Of a stretch of 64,000 bases of DNA, positions 1 to 8,968 are shown in pieces. Numbering within the stretch: the stretch's first letter is position 1; the number at the start of each line of letters is the position of its first letter. The stretch lies in NCBI RefSeq assembly GCF_036013745.1, contig NZ_CP107880.1:6944001-7008000 (forward strand). Direction: 5' to 3'. This DNA comes from Streptomyces sp. NBC_00483. Lineage in GTDB: Bacteria > Actinomycetota > Actinomycetes > Streptomycetales > Streptomycetaceae. The translations under genes and the position numbers were made by a program. Under the pieces are notes generated by a model. It was not told the DNA's origin. It worked only from the letters and a program-made list of their open reading frames with translations, and did not search any database.

Positions 1-1247
1 GGGACGCCGAGCTGCCCCGCCGTGCGCTCGGGGCGGCAGAAGACGGCCGCGAGGACACCGCCCGCCACCAGGAGGGCCGCGGTCAGCAGCCAGCCGTGCT
101 CATAGCCCGCCGACACGGTGGCGGCGCCGTCCACCAAGCGCCCCAGGACGAGCGGCGAGACGATGCCCCCGAGGGCGTACACGCACGTCAAGACGCCCAG
201 GACCGTGCCCCGTTGGACCGGGGGCGCGATCCGGGAGCACGCCGTCGCCGCGACCGTGAGCATCACCATGGCGAGCGCCATCGGACCCAGCATCATCGGT
301 ACCTTCACGACCTGGGAGTCGGACAGGCCGAACAGAGCGGTGGCACAGCCCGAGAGCGCGACAAGGAGGCCGGCACCCGCGCCTACAGGGAAGCGGGGCG
401 GCGTGCCTCTCAGGGCCGAGCGCCGAGCCAGCAGGCCGTGTACCAGGAGGACGGCACCATGGGCGACGGCACCGGCGCCGACCATGGTGCTCGCCTGGTG
501 CAGATTCCAGCCCATGACGTTCTCCATGTAGTCCGGCGCCCAGGTGAGCGTCGCACTCATCGACCAGTAGGCGGCGAACGAACCGAAGGCCGCGGTCAGG
601 AACGTGGGCGACAACAGGATGCGGCGCAGCGGCACCGTGACGCTGTCCTGCGGTGCTTGCTCCGCCTCCTTGCCGACGCTCGGGGCCAGGGGGCCCTCCT
701 TGCCCCACAGGAACCACACCGCCGCCCAGACAAGGCCGGCCAGACCCACCGCGCCGAACGACCAGCGCCAGCCCCAGTGGGTGATCACCCGGCTCAGGGC
801 GGGCGCGGCCACCGCGACCCCGGCCGCGGCGCCGACGAGCAGCAGCGCGGTCGGCAGAGCCCGCTCGCGCTGCGGAAACCAGCCGTGCACGTGATGCATC
901 GCGACCGGCGACGCCGGCCCCTCGGCGGCGCCGAGAAGGACGCGGGTGGCCACCAGCGCGCCGAAGCCCGCCGCGCCCCACAGCATCGGCAGCTGCGCCG
1001 CAGACCACAGCAGGGCGAGCCCCAGGAGCAACGGCGTCGTGCGCACTCGCTTCGTGAGGGCCGAGACGCCGAGGGCTGCGACCGAGAACAGCGCGAAGAA
1101 CGCCGACTGCGCGGTGCCGAACTCCTGGCGGGTGATGCCGAAGTCCGCCCGGATCTCGGGACCCGCGAGCCCCAGGACCGCCTTGTCCGCGAAATTCACC
1201 ACCATGAAGGCGAGCAGCAGCCATGTGGTGCGCCATGCCCCGCGCAT
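1..1247 (-). CDS. MFS transporter (3' end outside window)
   Basis: A minus-strand frame with no stop runs off the left edge (about 415 codons seen). The translation begins MRGAWRTTWLLLAFMVVNFA and has repeated hydrophobic helices, with the DKAVLGLAGPEIRADFG stretch after helix 1 typical of the anion:cation symporter type of major facilitator permeases. The start ATG at 1247 shares one base with the TGA stop of the upstream metallo-hydrolase (TGATG), so the two are translationally coupled. The likely role is uptake of an organic anion in the inner membrane, perhaps the substrate or product of the hydrolase; the substrate itself is not readable. Confidence 0.85.
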   Translation of the reverse strand, partial: MRGAWRTTWLLLAFMVVNFADKAVLGLAGPEIRADFGITRQEFGTAQSAFFALFSVAALGVSALTKRVRTTPLLLGLALLWSAAQLPMLWGAAGFGALVATRVLLGAAEGPASPVAMHHVHGWFPQRERALPTALLLVGAAAGVAVAAPALSRVITHWGWRWSFGAVGLAGLVWAAVWFLWGKEGPLAPSVGKEAEQAPQDSVTVPLRRILLSPTFLTAAFGSFAAYWSMSATLTWAPDYMENVMGWNLHQASTMVGAGAVAHGAVLLVHGLLARRSALRGTPPRFPVGAGAGLLVALSGCATALFGLSDSQVVKVPMMLGPMALAMVMLTVAATACSRIAPPVQRGTVLGVLTCVYALGGIVSPLVLGRLVDGAATVSAGYEHGWLLTAALLVAGGVLAAVFCRPERTAGQLGV

Positions 1248-2650
1248 CAGCAGCATCCGTCCTCGTCGTCGACCAGGCCGACACTGATCGCGCCTCCGGC
1301 CCGCTTGCGGCCCTCGGGGGAGCGCGTCAACTCCGTGGCCACGTCCGTGCCTTCGGCCACCGCGGCGGACTCGGCGGCCGCCCAGGCGTAGACACCGCGC
1401 GCCATGGTCGAGGTCTCCTTGCCCGCCCGCTGCGCGTACACCTCGGCACGCGTGCGTGCCACCTCGGGATCCGTGGGGGCCGCCAGGGCCGCCGTCTCCG
1501 CCAGATGCGAGGCCAGCCGTGCTTCGCCCGCGGCGAGCAACTCCCGTGCCCGCTCGGCCAGTGCCACGGCGCCGCCCGCCGCGCGCGCGTACTCGGCCGC
1601 GACGGCCGCCTCCGGAGCAGGCTTGAGGTGGGCCGGGTTCTGGTCGTACCAGCCGCCCCACAGACGCCACAGGTTCCGCACCACGAACTCCGGCTCGTCA
1701 TAGGCGGGGTGGAGGTACGGGCGGGACAGGAGTTCCTCGGGGACCTTCACCTCGTGGATGACCGTGTCGAGCCGGTGACCCGCGTTCATCAGCTCCCGCG
1801 TCTGCTCGCAGAGCGACTCCAGGAAGCGCGCGGTGTCGTCCAGGGCGCGGTTCACGCGTTCGACGCCCATGATGGGCACGCCGTGGCCCGGCAGCAGCAG
1901 CTCCGCGCCCAGCTCCTGCATGCAGCGCAGGGCCCGCGCCCAGTCCTCGGGGTAGCGCTGCACCTTCTGGGGATTGCCCGCGTTCGGCGTGTTCCAGATG
2001 AACAGATCGCCGGTGCACAGGGCCTTGAGCTCCGGCACCCATACGTAGGTGTGGTCGTCGGTCTCCCCGCGCGCGTGGACGAGTTCGAATGTGAGCTCGC
2101 CGCGGTGGAAAGTCAGCCGGTCCCGGTAGACGGTGTCCGGGTAGCGGTACGTGGTGGGCCACTCCAGGGAGGGCACACCGAACTGCCGCCGGTTGATCCA
2201 CGAGTTGTAGCCGGCCGTCCGGATGTAGCGGTCGAAGCGGGCGGACACGGCCTCGTGCGCCACCACCTCGGGGCGCCCGGTGCCGGTTTGCTCCGCCTCC
2301 TTGTCGAAGGGGAACACTCCGAAGACGTGATCCACGTGCCCGTGCGTGTACACCACGGAGTGCACAGGACCCGCCCCGAACCCCTTGACCGCCGTGTGCA
2401 GTTGCGCCGCCGTACGGAAGTCGCCCGAATCGACGAGCACCGCGCCGTCACCGGTGTCGAAGACCGTCACGTTGGCGAAGGCGGGGAAGAAGCCCACCCG
2501 CGGGCTCAGCCGCACCAGCTCGTCCCCCGTGTAGGTGCCCGAGAGATGCGGAAGCAGCGTCTCCGACCCCTGCCAGACCCGGTCCGCGTAGGCGGCGTAG
2601 TCCACCGGCTTCCGCGCGGCCGCCTCCGGTGCGGTGTTGTGCTCGGTCAT
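1247..2650 (-). CDS. Alkyl-sulfatase-like MBL-fold metallo-hydrolase
   Basis: The 467-residue protein carries the metallo-beta-lactamase metal motif THGHVDH at residues 102-108, further metal ligands around HARGETDDH and CTGDLFIW, and the LLPGHG motif, followed by a helical part resembling the alkyl-sulfatase dimerisation domain. Family members such as SdsA1/YjcS cleave alkyl sulfate esters using two zinc ions. It is shorter than SdsA1 (about 650 residues) and appears to lack the C-terminal sterol-carrier-like domain. The ATG at 2650 follows a GGAGGAG ribosome site; the frame is open further upstream but has no better start. It is co-transcribed with the MFS permease and divergent from the PucR-type regulator. 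Function beyond the family is inference. Confidence 0.85.
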   Translation of the reverse strand: MTEHNTAPEAAARKPVDYAAYADRVWQGSETLLPHLSGTYTGDELVRLSPRVGFFPAFANVTVFDTGDGAVLVDSGDFRTAAQLHTAVKGFGAGPVHSVVYTHGHVDHVFGVFPFDKEAEQTGTGRPEVVAHEAVSARFDRYIRTAGYNSWINRRQFGVPSLEWPTTYRYPDTVYRDRLTFHRGELTFELVHARGETDDHTYVWVPELKALCTGDLFIWNTPNAGNPQKVQRYPEDWARALRCMQELGAELLLPGHGVPIMGVERVNRALDDTARFLESLCEQTRELMNAGHRLDTVIHEVKVPEELLSRPYLHPAYDEPEFVVRNLWRLWGGWYDQNPAHLKPAPEAAVAAEYARAAGGAVALAERARELLAAGEARLASHLAETAALAAPTDPEVARTRAEVYAQRAGKETSTMARGVYAWAAAESAAVAEGTDVATELTRSPEGRKRAGGAISVGLVDDEDGCC

Positions 2651-2756
2651 GGGCGCGGCTCCTCCGGGTAGGGGTGGTTCCTCGGCGTTCCCCGAGTCAA
2701 GGCGCACAGGGAGGCCCGGAACAGCGCTCGGCGTCACATCCCGCTTGCCCCAGAGC

Positions 2757-2770
2757 TGTGACGCGTCACA
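2757..2770. promoter_or_regulatory. 14-bp perfect palindrome, candidate PucR-type operator
   Basis: TGTGACGCGTCACA is a perfect 14-bp palindrome between the divergent hydrolase and regulator genes. An identical half site GCGTCACA occurs at 2731-2738, exactly 32 bp (three helical turns) upstream of the matching half at 2763-2770. The position suits an operator controlling both promoters; binding by the adjacent regulator is inferred. Confidence 0.5.
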
Positions 2771-2807
2771 ATGGGGCGCCCAGTAGCCGATGTCGGTGGA
2801 GGCCACC

Positions 2808-3986
2808 GTGCCGTTGTCCCCGGAAGCGCGTTCTCTCGCCGCGCGCTGCGAGCCGCGCGTCAACGAACTGGCGCGGCGCATGGCCAGGGAGGCCTTCGAG
2901 GAACTCCCCGGCTACGCGGAGCTGCCGGACGACGTGAAGGACCTGGAGATCGCGGCGACCGCGCGGTACGGCGTACGGCTGTTCCTGCGCCACGTCGGGG
3001 ACCCGGACACACAGCAGCCCGGAAGGCACCGGCTGTTCCGCGAGAGGGCCGCTCAGCGCGCCGAGGAGGGCATGCCGCTGCACCTCCTGCTGCGCACGCA
3101 CGCGCTCGGTTCCTACGTCCTGTGGCGGGCGCTGCGCGAAGCGGCGGAGCCCGGCGACGAGGCGGCCCTCGTCGAACTCGTCGACCTCCTGCTGCGGGCC
3201 CAGCCCGGAGTCGTCGGATCGGTCGCCGAGACATACCTGGACGAACGGTCCGCCCTTGAGGCCGAACAGCACGCGCAGCGGCGGTCGTTGGTCCGCGGGC
3301 TGCTCGACGGGATGGTCCCGCCCGGACACGTGCTCCTCGACCAGCTCCGGCTCACGGGGCCCGCCCACGTGCTCGCACTCGCCACGGACGCGGCTCCTTC
3401 GGAGGGGCCCGTCGCGGTGCGCCGCCGACTGCGCCGGCTGCAGAGCGTCCTGGACCGCACCTTCGGTGCGGCCGTGCTCACCCTCCTGGACGGCGACGGG
3501 GGACGGGTCGTCGTCCCGGAGGACTGCCCGCCGCCCGCCGACCTGCCGGCCCACCTGAGCCGGGCGAGCGGCCTGCCCGTGCGGGTGGCCGCGGTGCGGG
3601 CGGACGGCCCCGAGCTCATACCCGACGCGGCCCGCACCGCGACCGAGGTCCTGCGCATCGCGCGCGCGTGCGGCCTGCCACCGGGCCTGCACCGCCTCGA
3701 CGACGTCCTGCTCGAGTACCACCTCTCCCGGCGCAACGAGAGCAGCCACCTCATCGCTGCCCTCCTCGACCCTGTAGCCGAGCGGCCGGAGCTCCTGGAG
3801 ACGCTCCGCACGCATCTGACCCACCAGCAGGACCGCAGGGCCACCGCGGATGCGCTCGGGCTGCACCCGAACACGGTCGACAACCGGCTGGCGAAGATCG
3901 CCGAGTGGACCGGCATCGAACTGTCCTCACCGCGCGGCACGGCTCTGGCCATCGCGGCGCTGCTCCTGCGCGACGCGGATCACTGA
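2808..3986 (+). CDS. PucR/CdaR-family transcriptional regulator
   Basis: The product has a helical N-terminal sensor-like half, a middle GGDEF-like segment, and a C-terminal helix-turn-helix of the PucR type (TADALGLHPNTVDNRLAKIA) ending about 30 residues before the C-terminus. GTG at 2808 was chosen because GGAGG lies at 2798-2802 with a 5-base spacer; an in-frame ATG at 2790 has no ribosome site and would add six residues. It is transcribed divergently from the alkyl-sulfatase-like gene and MFS gene, so local control of those genes is the likely role. Members usually activate catabolic genes for purines, amino acids or other nitrogen sources. The ligand is unknown. Confidence 0.85.
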   Translation: MPLSPEARSLAARCEPRVNELARRMAREAFEELPGYAELPDDVKDLEIAATARYGVRLFLRHVGDPDTQQPGRHRLFRERAAQRAEEGMPLHLLLRTHALGSYVLWRALREAAEPGDEAALVELVDLLLRAQPGVVGSVAETYLDERSALEAEQHAQRRSLVRGLLDGMVPPGHVLLDQLRLTGPAHVLALATDAAPSEGPVAVRRRLRRLQSVLDRTFGAAVLTLLDGDGGRVVVPEDCPPPADLPAHLSRASGLPVRVAAVRADGPELIPDAARTATEVLRIARACGLPPGLHRLDDVLLEYHLSRRNESSHLIAALLDPVAERPELLETLRTHLTHQQDRRATADALGLHPNTVDNRLAKIAEWTGIELSSPRGTALAIAALLLRDADH

Positions 3987-4044
3987 GCGGGAACGCGGTA
4001 CTCCAGAGGGCCGCGACACGACAACGGCGGCGCTACAAGCGGCA

Positions 4045-4995
4045 CTACAAGGGACGTCCGTAGGCGCGCAGCGTACGCAGTGCGTCGATGGTCACCATGG
4101 GGCGTGCCTCCATGGCGGTCGTCGGCGCCCACTGTCGCCAATTGATCGGCCACCCACCGTCCTCCTGCTGCTCGTTCACCAGATGGTCGAGCGAACGGGC
4201 CATCTCCTCGTCGGTGAACCAGGATCGGGCCAGCGACTCGGGCGCCTTGGCGAAGTCGTACGGGAAGTGGTGCTCGTCCGGCGCGTAGCCGGGCGCGACC
4301 GGATAGTCCTCCCTACGCTCCGGATCGAGCACCGCGAGCCGCTGCTCGCGCACGAGGCGGCCGAGCCGGTCGGCGGCGACCCGCGCGCGCGGGCGGTCGG
4401 GTGCGCTGTCCAGGAAGGCGACCGCGGCCTGGACCTCGTACGGGTGGGATGTCTTCAGGGACTCGACGGCCGACCAGCAGAAGTCGGTGGCCCGGAACAG
4501 CCAGGCGTGCCACACCTCGTTGCGGTGCAGCAGACCGACGACGGGCCCGGTGGCCAGCAGCTCGCTCGGCGGGTCGTCCACCACCGGGACGAACGGGGCG
4601 CAGGGATAGCCGCGTTGGCTGGGATGCACCGCCGGAAGTGCGCCTTCCGGAGTGGAGACGGCGGTCAGGTAGCGGCACACCCGCTCCACGCGCTGACCCG
4701 AGCACCGCCCGATCGAGTCGAGGACGCGCAGCGCGTGCCCAGTGTGCAGGGGCTGGCTGACCGGGCCGCGCAGGTCCGGTTCGAGGGCGTGTCCGTAGCC
4801 CTCGTCCTCGTTGCGGTACGCGGCCAGCGCCGTCTCGACGGCGTCGGCCGCCGTGGGTGAGCCGTCCAAAAAGTGATAGGCGAAGCGGCGCTGTTCAAGG
4901 ACGCGTGCGGTCAGCCAGATGAATGTCTCGGCACGGGAGAGCGGGGAGTGTGCCGGGGGCGACGGGGGGAGTGGGGAAGCTCCGGTTTCGGCCAT
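4045..4995 (-). CDS. Prenyltransferase/squalene-cyclase-like alpha-alpha barrel protein
   Basis: The 316-residue protein has repeated helical segments with glycine-tryptophan turns (EDGGWPINWRQW near residue 280) that recall the alpha/alpha toroid of the squalene-hopene cyclase and prenyltransferase superfamily. The catalytic DXDD motif of class II terpene cyclases is not seen, so enzymatic cyclisation is unlikely. No signal peptide or membrane segment is evident. It converges with the PucR-type gene and stands alone, with its promoter in 4996-5074. Its biological role is unknown. Confidence 0.7.
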   Translation of the reverse strand: MAETGASPLPPSPPAHSPLSRAETFIWLTARVLEQRRFAYHFLDGSPTAADAVETALAAYRNEDEGYGHALEPDLRGPVSQPLHTGHALRVLDSIGRCSGQRVERVCRYLTAVSTPEGALPAVHPSQRGYPCAPFVPVVDDPPSELLATGPVVGLLHRNEVWHAWLFRATDFCWSAVESLKTSHPYEVQAAVAFLDSAPDRPRARVAADRLGRLVREQRLAVLDPERREDYPVAPGYAPDEHHFPYDFAKAPESLARSWFTDEEMARSLDHLVNEQQEDGGWPINWRQWAPTTAMEARPMVTIDALRTLRAYGRPL

Positions 4996-5074
4996 GCACC
5001 GACCGTAGGACGGAAAGCGTTCTCGGTAAGCCTCCCGAGCACGGCTGCACTCTCAGGGGCGGGATACTGGACGC

Positions 5075-5269
5075 ATGCGGTTGACGGTCTTCTGGCAGCG
5101 AATGACGGATCATTTCGGATCCGGTTACTCCGACACGTTCGCGCGTGATCATGTGATGGCGGGGCTCGGCGGGCGAACGGTCCAGCAGGCGCTCGACGCG
5201 GGCTGGGAGGCCAAGGAAGTCTGGCGTGTCGTGTGCACAGCGATGGATGTACCGGATGAGAAGCGCTGA
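5075..5269 (+). CDS. DUF3046 protein
   Basis: This 64-residue protein (starts MRLTVFWQRMTDHFGSGY, with HVMAGLGGRTVQQALDAG in the middle) matches the actinobacterial DUF3046 family, normally found near recA-recX. The function is unknown. A GATACT element at 5063-5068 ends six bases before the ATG, so the mRNA may be leaderless. The next gene starts three bases after the stop, so the pair likely forms an operon. Confidence 0.85.
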   Translation: MRLTVFWQRMTDHFGSGYSDTFARDHVMAGLGGRTVQQALDAGWEAKEVWRVVCTAMDVPDEKR

Positions 5270-5272
5270 AGA

Positions 5273-6556
5273 GTGACGGAACGGGGGCGGCCGACGATTG
5301 TCGGCGGCGTGGGCGAGACTGGCAGCGTGCCAGCACCGACAGATGAAACCTTCCAGGTGGCGGACGACGCCGCGCCACCCGGCACCACGCCGCCCGAGCG
5401 GCCGCCGGGCTCGGCGCCGACTCCGCGCGCGGGGATGCCGCGCTGGCTGCCGCGTGCCATGGTGCTCGCCCTGGCCTTCATCGCCTGCTACCAGCTGGGC
5501 TATTGGGCCTTCCACCAGCTGATCGGGCTGCTGACCAACGTGTTGATCGCGTTCTTCCTGGCGCTCGCCGTGGAGCCCGCGGTCAGCAGAATGGCGGCGC
5601 GCGGGCTGCGCCGGGGCTTCGCCACCTTCCTGGTGTTCCTCGCGGTGACGGCCGTGAGTGCGGGTTTCGTCGTGCTTCTCGGGTCGATGCTCGCGGGCCA
5701 GATCGTGGACATGTTCGACGACTTCCCGAAGTACCTCGACCAGCTCATCAGCTGGGTCAACGACACGTTCCACACGGATCTCAACAGGGTCGAGGTACAG
5801 GACAGCCTGCTGCACTCGGACTGGCTCCAGAAGTACGTCCAGAACAGTGCCACCGGTGTCCTGGACGTCTCCACGCAGGTGCTCGGCGGGCTGTTCCAGC
5901 TCCTGACGGTTCTGTTGTTCTCGTTCTACTTCGCCGCCGACGGCCCGCGCCTGCGGCGTGCGCTGTGCTCGGTCCTGCCGCCCGCGAAGCAGACCGAGGT
6001 GCTGCGCGCCTGGGAGATCGCCGTCGACAAGACCGGTGGGTATCTCTACTCGCGTGGCCTCATGGCGCTGATCTCCGGGGTCGCGCACTACGTCCTGCTC
6101 GCGGCGCTCGGCGTCCCGTACGCGCCCGTGCTCGCCGTATGGGTGGGGCTCGTCTCGCAGTTCATCCCGACCATCGGCACGTACCTGGCGGGCGCCCTGC
6201 CGATGCTGATCGCCTTCACCGTGGATCCCTGGTACGCGCTGTGGGTGTTCGTCTTCGTAGTCGTGTACCAGCAGTTCGAGAACTATGTGCTGCAGCCGAA
6301 GCTGACCGCGAAGACGGTGGACATCCACCCGGCGGTCGCCTTCGGTTCGGTCATCGCGGGCACCGCGCTCCTGGGGGCCGTCGGCGCCCTGATCTCGATC
6401 CCGGCCGTCGCGACGCTGCAGGCGTTCCTGGGCGCGTACGTGAAGCGCTACGACGTCACCGACGACCCGCGCGTGCACGGGCACCGCAGACGCGGGTCGT
6501 CTCTCTGGGTGCGGATGCGCCGCGTCGTGAAGGAACCGGACTCCGGGGACCAGTAG
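5273..6556 (+). CDS. AI-2E family transporter (PerM/DUF20)
   Basis: The 427-residue inner-membrane protein has a proline-rich N-terminus (residues 20-60), then about eight hydrophobic helices starting near residue 63. The pattern and the signature stretch near the C-terminal half (QFIPTIGTYLAGALP, then QQFENYVLQPKL) are typical of the AI-2E/PerM family. Family members are proposed exporters of small molecules or ion antiporters. The GTG at 5273 has only a weak ribosome site three bases after the DUF3046 stop, suggesting coupling; GTG at 5327 is an alternative. The C-terminal tail is Arg/His-rich and probably cytoplasmic. Confidence 0.85.
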   Translation: MTERGRPTIVGGVGETGSVPAPTDETFQVADDAAPPGTTPPERPPGSAPTPRAGMPRWLPRAMVLALAFIACYQLGYWAFHQLIGLLTNVLIAFFLALAVEPAVSRMAARGLRRGFATFLVFLAVTAVSAGFVVLLGSMLAGQIVDMFDDFPKYLDQLISWVNDTFHTDLNRVEVQDSLLHSDWLQKYVQNSATGVLDVSTQVLGGLFQLLTVLLFSFYFAADGPRLRRALCSVLPPAKQTEVLRAWEIAVDKTGGYLYSRGLMALISGVAHYVLLAALGVPYAPVLAVWVGLVSQFIPTIGTYLAGALPMLIAFTVDPWYALWVFVFVVVYQQFENYVLQPKLTAKTVDIHPAVAFGSVIAGTALLGAVGALISIPAVATLQAFLGAYVKRYDVTDDPRVHGHRRRGSSLWVRMRRVVKEPDSGDQ

Positions 6557-6682
6557 CCCGCCTCAGCCAGGCCGACCCCGTGCAGCGGCTTGAGAGCGGC
6601 CGTCGAGTGGCAGGCCGCCTCCTGGCACCCAGGTGATGGCCATGAGTGTCAGGCCGAAGGAGAGCCCGAAGGTGATGGGCTG
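6557..6682 (-). other. Intergenic segment, possible channel-gene remnant
   Basis: Between two converging genes, the minus strand directly after the stop of the phosphotransferase-like gene reads ITFGLSFGLTLMAITW in the same frame, followed by about 20 non-hydrophobic residues and a stop at 6563-6565. The hydrophobic part resembles the second helix of aquaporin/GlpF family channels. There is no start codon with a ribosome site and no further family sequence, so at best it is a degraded fragment. Confidence 0.2.
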
Positions 6683-7597
6683 TCAGTGCGCGGCCGACGC
6701 GACAAGGCGGCGAAGCGAAGCGTGTCCGGGTGGCCCCCAGGAGGGCTTGCCGCCGGGGCGGCCCTGGTCGCCGGCGTGCCCGATGAGGATGCAGACCAGG
6801 GCCTTCATGACGGCCCAGCCGCGGGCGCGGCGCAGGGTGGCGGCGTCGGGGGCCGGCCGGTAGGCGATGTGGAAGCGTTCGGTGGCGCCGTCCGGCAGCA
6901 GCAGCCAGGCGGCGGCGAGGTCCCAGGCCGGATCGCCCACGCAGAGGTCACCGAAGTCGATCACGCCGCAGAATGTGCCGTCCGCGGTGAGGAGGTTGGC
7001 CGGATGCAGGTCGGCGTGGAGCCACAGTGGCGGGCCCGACCACTCCGGCGCGCCGGCGGCGTCCTCCCAGATCGCGCGAACGGCGTCCGGGTCGGGGATC
7101 AGGCCGTGCTCGGTGGCCTCGGAGAGCTGCTGGGCGAATCCCTCGGCATGCTCGGCCAGCGGACCCCCACGATTGCGGCCGGTCGGCGCCCCCTCGGGGG
7201 CAGGCTGGTGCAGGGCGGTCAGGAAGGCGGCCAGGATGTCGGCCGACTCGGCGGCGGTGGCGGGGGCCCGGTCGGCGGGCGAGCCCGGTACCCAGGTGGT
7301 GACGATCCAGGGGTGGGGAAACCGCTCGGAGGGTTCACTGAGGCGCTGGGGGACAGGGATGGGCAAGGGGAGACGCGGGGCGAGCGCGGGGAGCCAGGCG
7401 TGCTCCTTGCGCAGCAGCGCGTCCGCGGAGTCGGTGGCCCAGGGCAACCGGACGGCGAGGTCGTCGCCGAGCCGCCACAGCTGGTTGTCCCACCCCCGGG
7501 CGCCGAGTCTCACGGGGCGATCGGCCAGGTCGGGGTGCTGTTCGTGGAGCAGCTCCTGGACCAGCTCGGCGGTGATCTCGATCGAGGTGTGGGTCAT
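6683..7597 (-). CDS. Aminoglycoside phosphotransferase family protein
   Basis: This 304-residue kinase-fold protein has the APH catalytic motif LWLHADLHPANLL near residue 195 and the metal-binding motif GVIDFGDLCVGDPAWDLA about 20 residues later. Such proteins phosphorylate small molecules, sometimes antibiotics; in Streptomyces core DNA they are usually of unknown substrate. ATG at 7597 was chosen because family similarity starts there; the frame stays open upstream into the recA promoter region. It converges on the AI-2E gene and diverges from recA, with 243 bp of shared upstream DNA. Confidence 0.85.
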   Translation of the reverse strand: MTHTSIEITAELVQELLHEQHPDLADRPVRLGARGWDNQLWRLGDDLAVRLPWATDSADALLRKEHAWLPALAPRLPLPIPVPQRLSEPSERFPHPWIVTTWVPGSPADRAPATAAESADILAAFLTALHQPAPEGAPTGRNRGGPLAEHAEGFAQQLSEATEHGLIPDPDAVRAIWEDAAGAPEWSGPPLWLHADLHPANLLTADGTFCGVIDFGDLCVGDPAWDLAAAWLLLPDGATERFHIAYRPAPDAATLRRARGWAVMKALVCILIGHAGDQGRPGGKPSWGPPGHASLRRLVASAAH

Positions 7598-7640
7598 GCG
7601 GAGCCACGGTAGTCGAGGCGCGCCGACCCGCGTGGTGCGC

Positions 7641-7669
7641 TTGACACTGAAATCGAACATCCATTCTTA
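7641..7669 (+). promoter_or_regulatory. recA SOS promoter with LexA box
   Basis: A TTGACA -35 element (7641-7646) is followed after 17 bases by TTCTTA. Between them, at 7654-7667, lies CGAACATCCATTCT, matching the Gram-positive LexA (Cheo) box GAAC-N4-GTTC with one mismatch. The overlap of box and core promoter is the expected arrangement for LexA repression of recA. Confidence 0.85.
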
Positions 7670-7742
7670 TGGAGTGTCCAGAGCCACTTTTCCCAGTGTT
7701 TCCAAGGGATTCGGGGAAGGTGGCCGGGCGAGGAGCCTCGAG

Positions 7743-7751
7743 TTATCCACA
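7743..7751 (+). promoter_or_regulatory. DnaA-box-like 9-mer upstream of recA
   Basis: TTATCCACA is a perfect match to the classical DnaA box, between the two recA promoters. In DNA this GC-rich a chance match is uncommon. No function at recA is demonstrated. Confidence 0.4.
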
Positions 7752-7774
7752 GGCGAGACAGGCGTCGAGGCCGA

Positions 7775-7797
7775 TTGTCAGTGGCAGGCGTTAGCGT
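7775..7797 (+). promoter_or_regulatory. RecA-NDp (PafBC-type) promoter of recA
   Basis: TTGTCAGTG at 7775-7783, then exactly eight bases, then TAGCGT at 7792-7797, is a full match to the RecA-independent DNA-damage promoter consensus TTGTCRGTG-N8-TAnnnT described in actinobacteria and linked to PafBC in mycobacteria. It lies 44 bases before the recA ATG, downstream of the LexA-controlled promoter. Confidence 0.85.
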
Positions 7798-7840
7798 CTT
7801 TGGCGTGAAGCGATCGACTCAAGCAAACCGGGTGGAACCC

Positions 7841-8962
7841 ATGGCAGGAACCGACCGCGAGAAGGCGCTCGACGCCGCGCTCGCACAGATTGAACGGCAA
7901 TTCGGTAAGGGCGCAGTGATGCGCATGGGCGAGCGGCCGAATGAGCCCATCGAGGTCATCCCCACCGGGTCGACCGCGCTCGACGTCGCGCTCGGCGTCG
8001 GCGGTATCCCGCGTGGCCGTGTGGTGGAGGTGTACGGGCCGGAGTCCTCCGGTAAGACGACCTTGACCCTGCACGCAGTGGCCAACGCTCAGAAGGCCGG
8101 CGGCCAGGTGGCGTTCATCGACGCCGAGCACGCGCTCGACCCCGAGTACGCGAAGAAGCTCGGCGTCGACATCGACAACCTGATCCTGTCCCAGCCGGAC
8201 AACGGTGAGCAGGCTCTCGAGATCGTCGACATGCTGGTCCGTTCCGGCGCCCTCGACCTGATCGTCATCGACTCCGTCGCCGCGCTCGTGCCGCGCGCGG
8301 AGATCGAGGGCGAGATGGGCGACTCGCACGTGGGTCTGCAGGCTCGCCTGATGAGCCAGGCGCTCCGAAAGATCACCAGCGCGCTCAACCAGTCCAAGAC
8401 CACCGCGATCTTCATTAACCAGCTGCGCGAGAAGATCGGCGTCATGTTCGGCTCGCCCGAGACCACGACCGGTGGTCGCGCGCTGAAGTTCTACGCCTCG
8501 GTGCGTATCGACATCCGTCGTATCGAGACCCTGAAGGACGGCACGGACGCGGTCGGCAACCGCACCCGCGTCAAGGTCGTCAAGAACAAGGTCGCGCCGC
8601 CCTTCAAGCAGGCCGAGTTCGACATCCTCTACGGACAGGGCATCTCCCGCGAGGGCGGCCTGATCGACATGGGCGTGGATCACGGCTTCGTCCGCAAGGC
8701 CGGCGCCTGGTACACGTACGAGGGCGACCAGCTCGGCCAGGGCAAGGAGAACGCGCGCAACTTCCTGAAGGACAACCCCGACCTGGCCAACGAGATCGAG
8801 AAGAAGATCAAGGAGAAGCTGGGCGTCGGCGTCCGTCCGGAGGAGCCGAGCAGCGAGCCGGCCGCGGACGCGGCGGCTGAGGCCGCTCCTGCCGAGGACG
8901 CGGCCAAGACGGTGCCCGCGCCCAAGGTGGCCAAGTCCAAGGCCGCGGCGGCCAAGAGCTAA
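7841..8962 (+). CDS. recA: Recombinase RecA
   Basis: The 373-residue protein has the Walker A motif GPESSGKT at residues 66-73, the L1/L2 DNA-binding loops (including [17 protein letters not shown] and [12 protein letters not shown]) and an Ala/Lys-rich C-terminal tail typical of Streptomyces RecA. It forms ATP-dependent filaments on single-stranded DNA, drives strand exchange and triggers LexA self-cleavage. ATG at 7841 matches the conserved family start [14 protein letters not shown]; an in-frame upstream extension is not conserved. Two damage-type promoters precede it, and recX begins six bases after the stop. Confidence 0.98.
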   Translation: MAGTDREKALDAALAQIERQFGKGAVMRMGERPNEPIEVIPTGSTALDVALGVGGIPRGRVVEVYGPESSGKTTLTLHAVANAQKAGGQVAFIDAEHALDPEYAKKLGVDIDNLILSQPDNGEQALEIVDMLVRSGALDLIVIDSVAALVPRAEIEGEMGDSHVGLQARLMSQALRKITSALNQSKTTAIFINQLREKIGVMFGSPETTTGGRALKFYASVRIDIRRIETLKDGTDAVGNRTRVKVVKNKVAPPFKQAEFDILYGQGISREGGLIDMGVDHGFVRKAGAWYTYEGDQLGQGKENARNFLKDNPDLANEIEKKIKEKLGVGVRPEEPSSEPAADAAAEAAPAEDAAKTVPAPKVAKSKAAAAKS

Positions 8963-8968
8963 TCCGCC

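Noticed and set aside
100..1284. Open frame on the minus strand rich in Gly/Arg/Ala over the first gene
   Set aside because: It is an out-of-frame reading of the MFS gene; the permease frame has coherent membrane helices.
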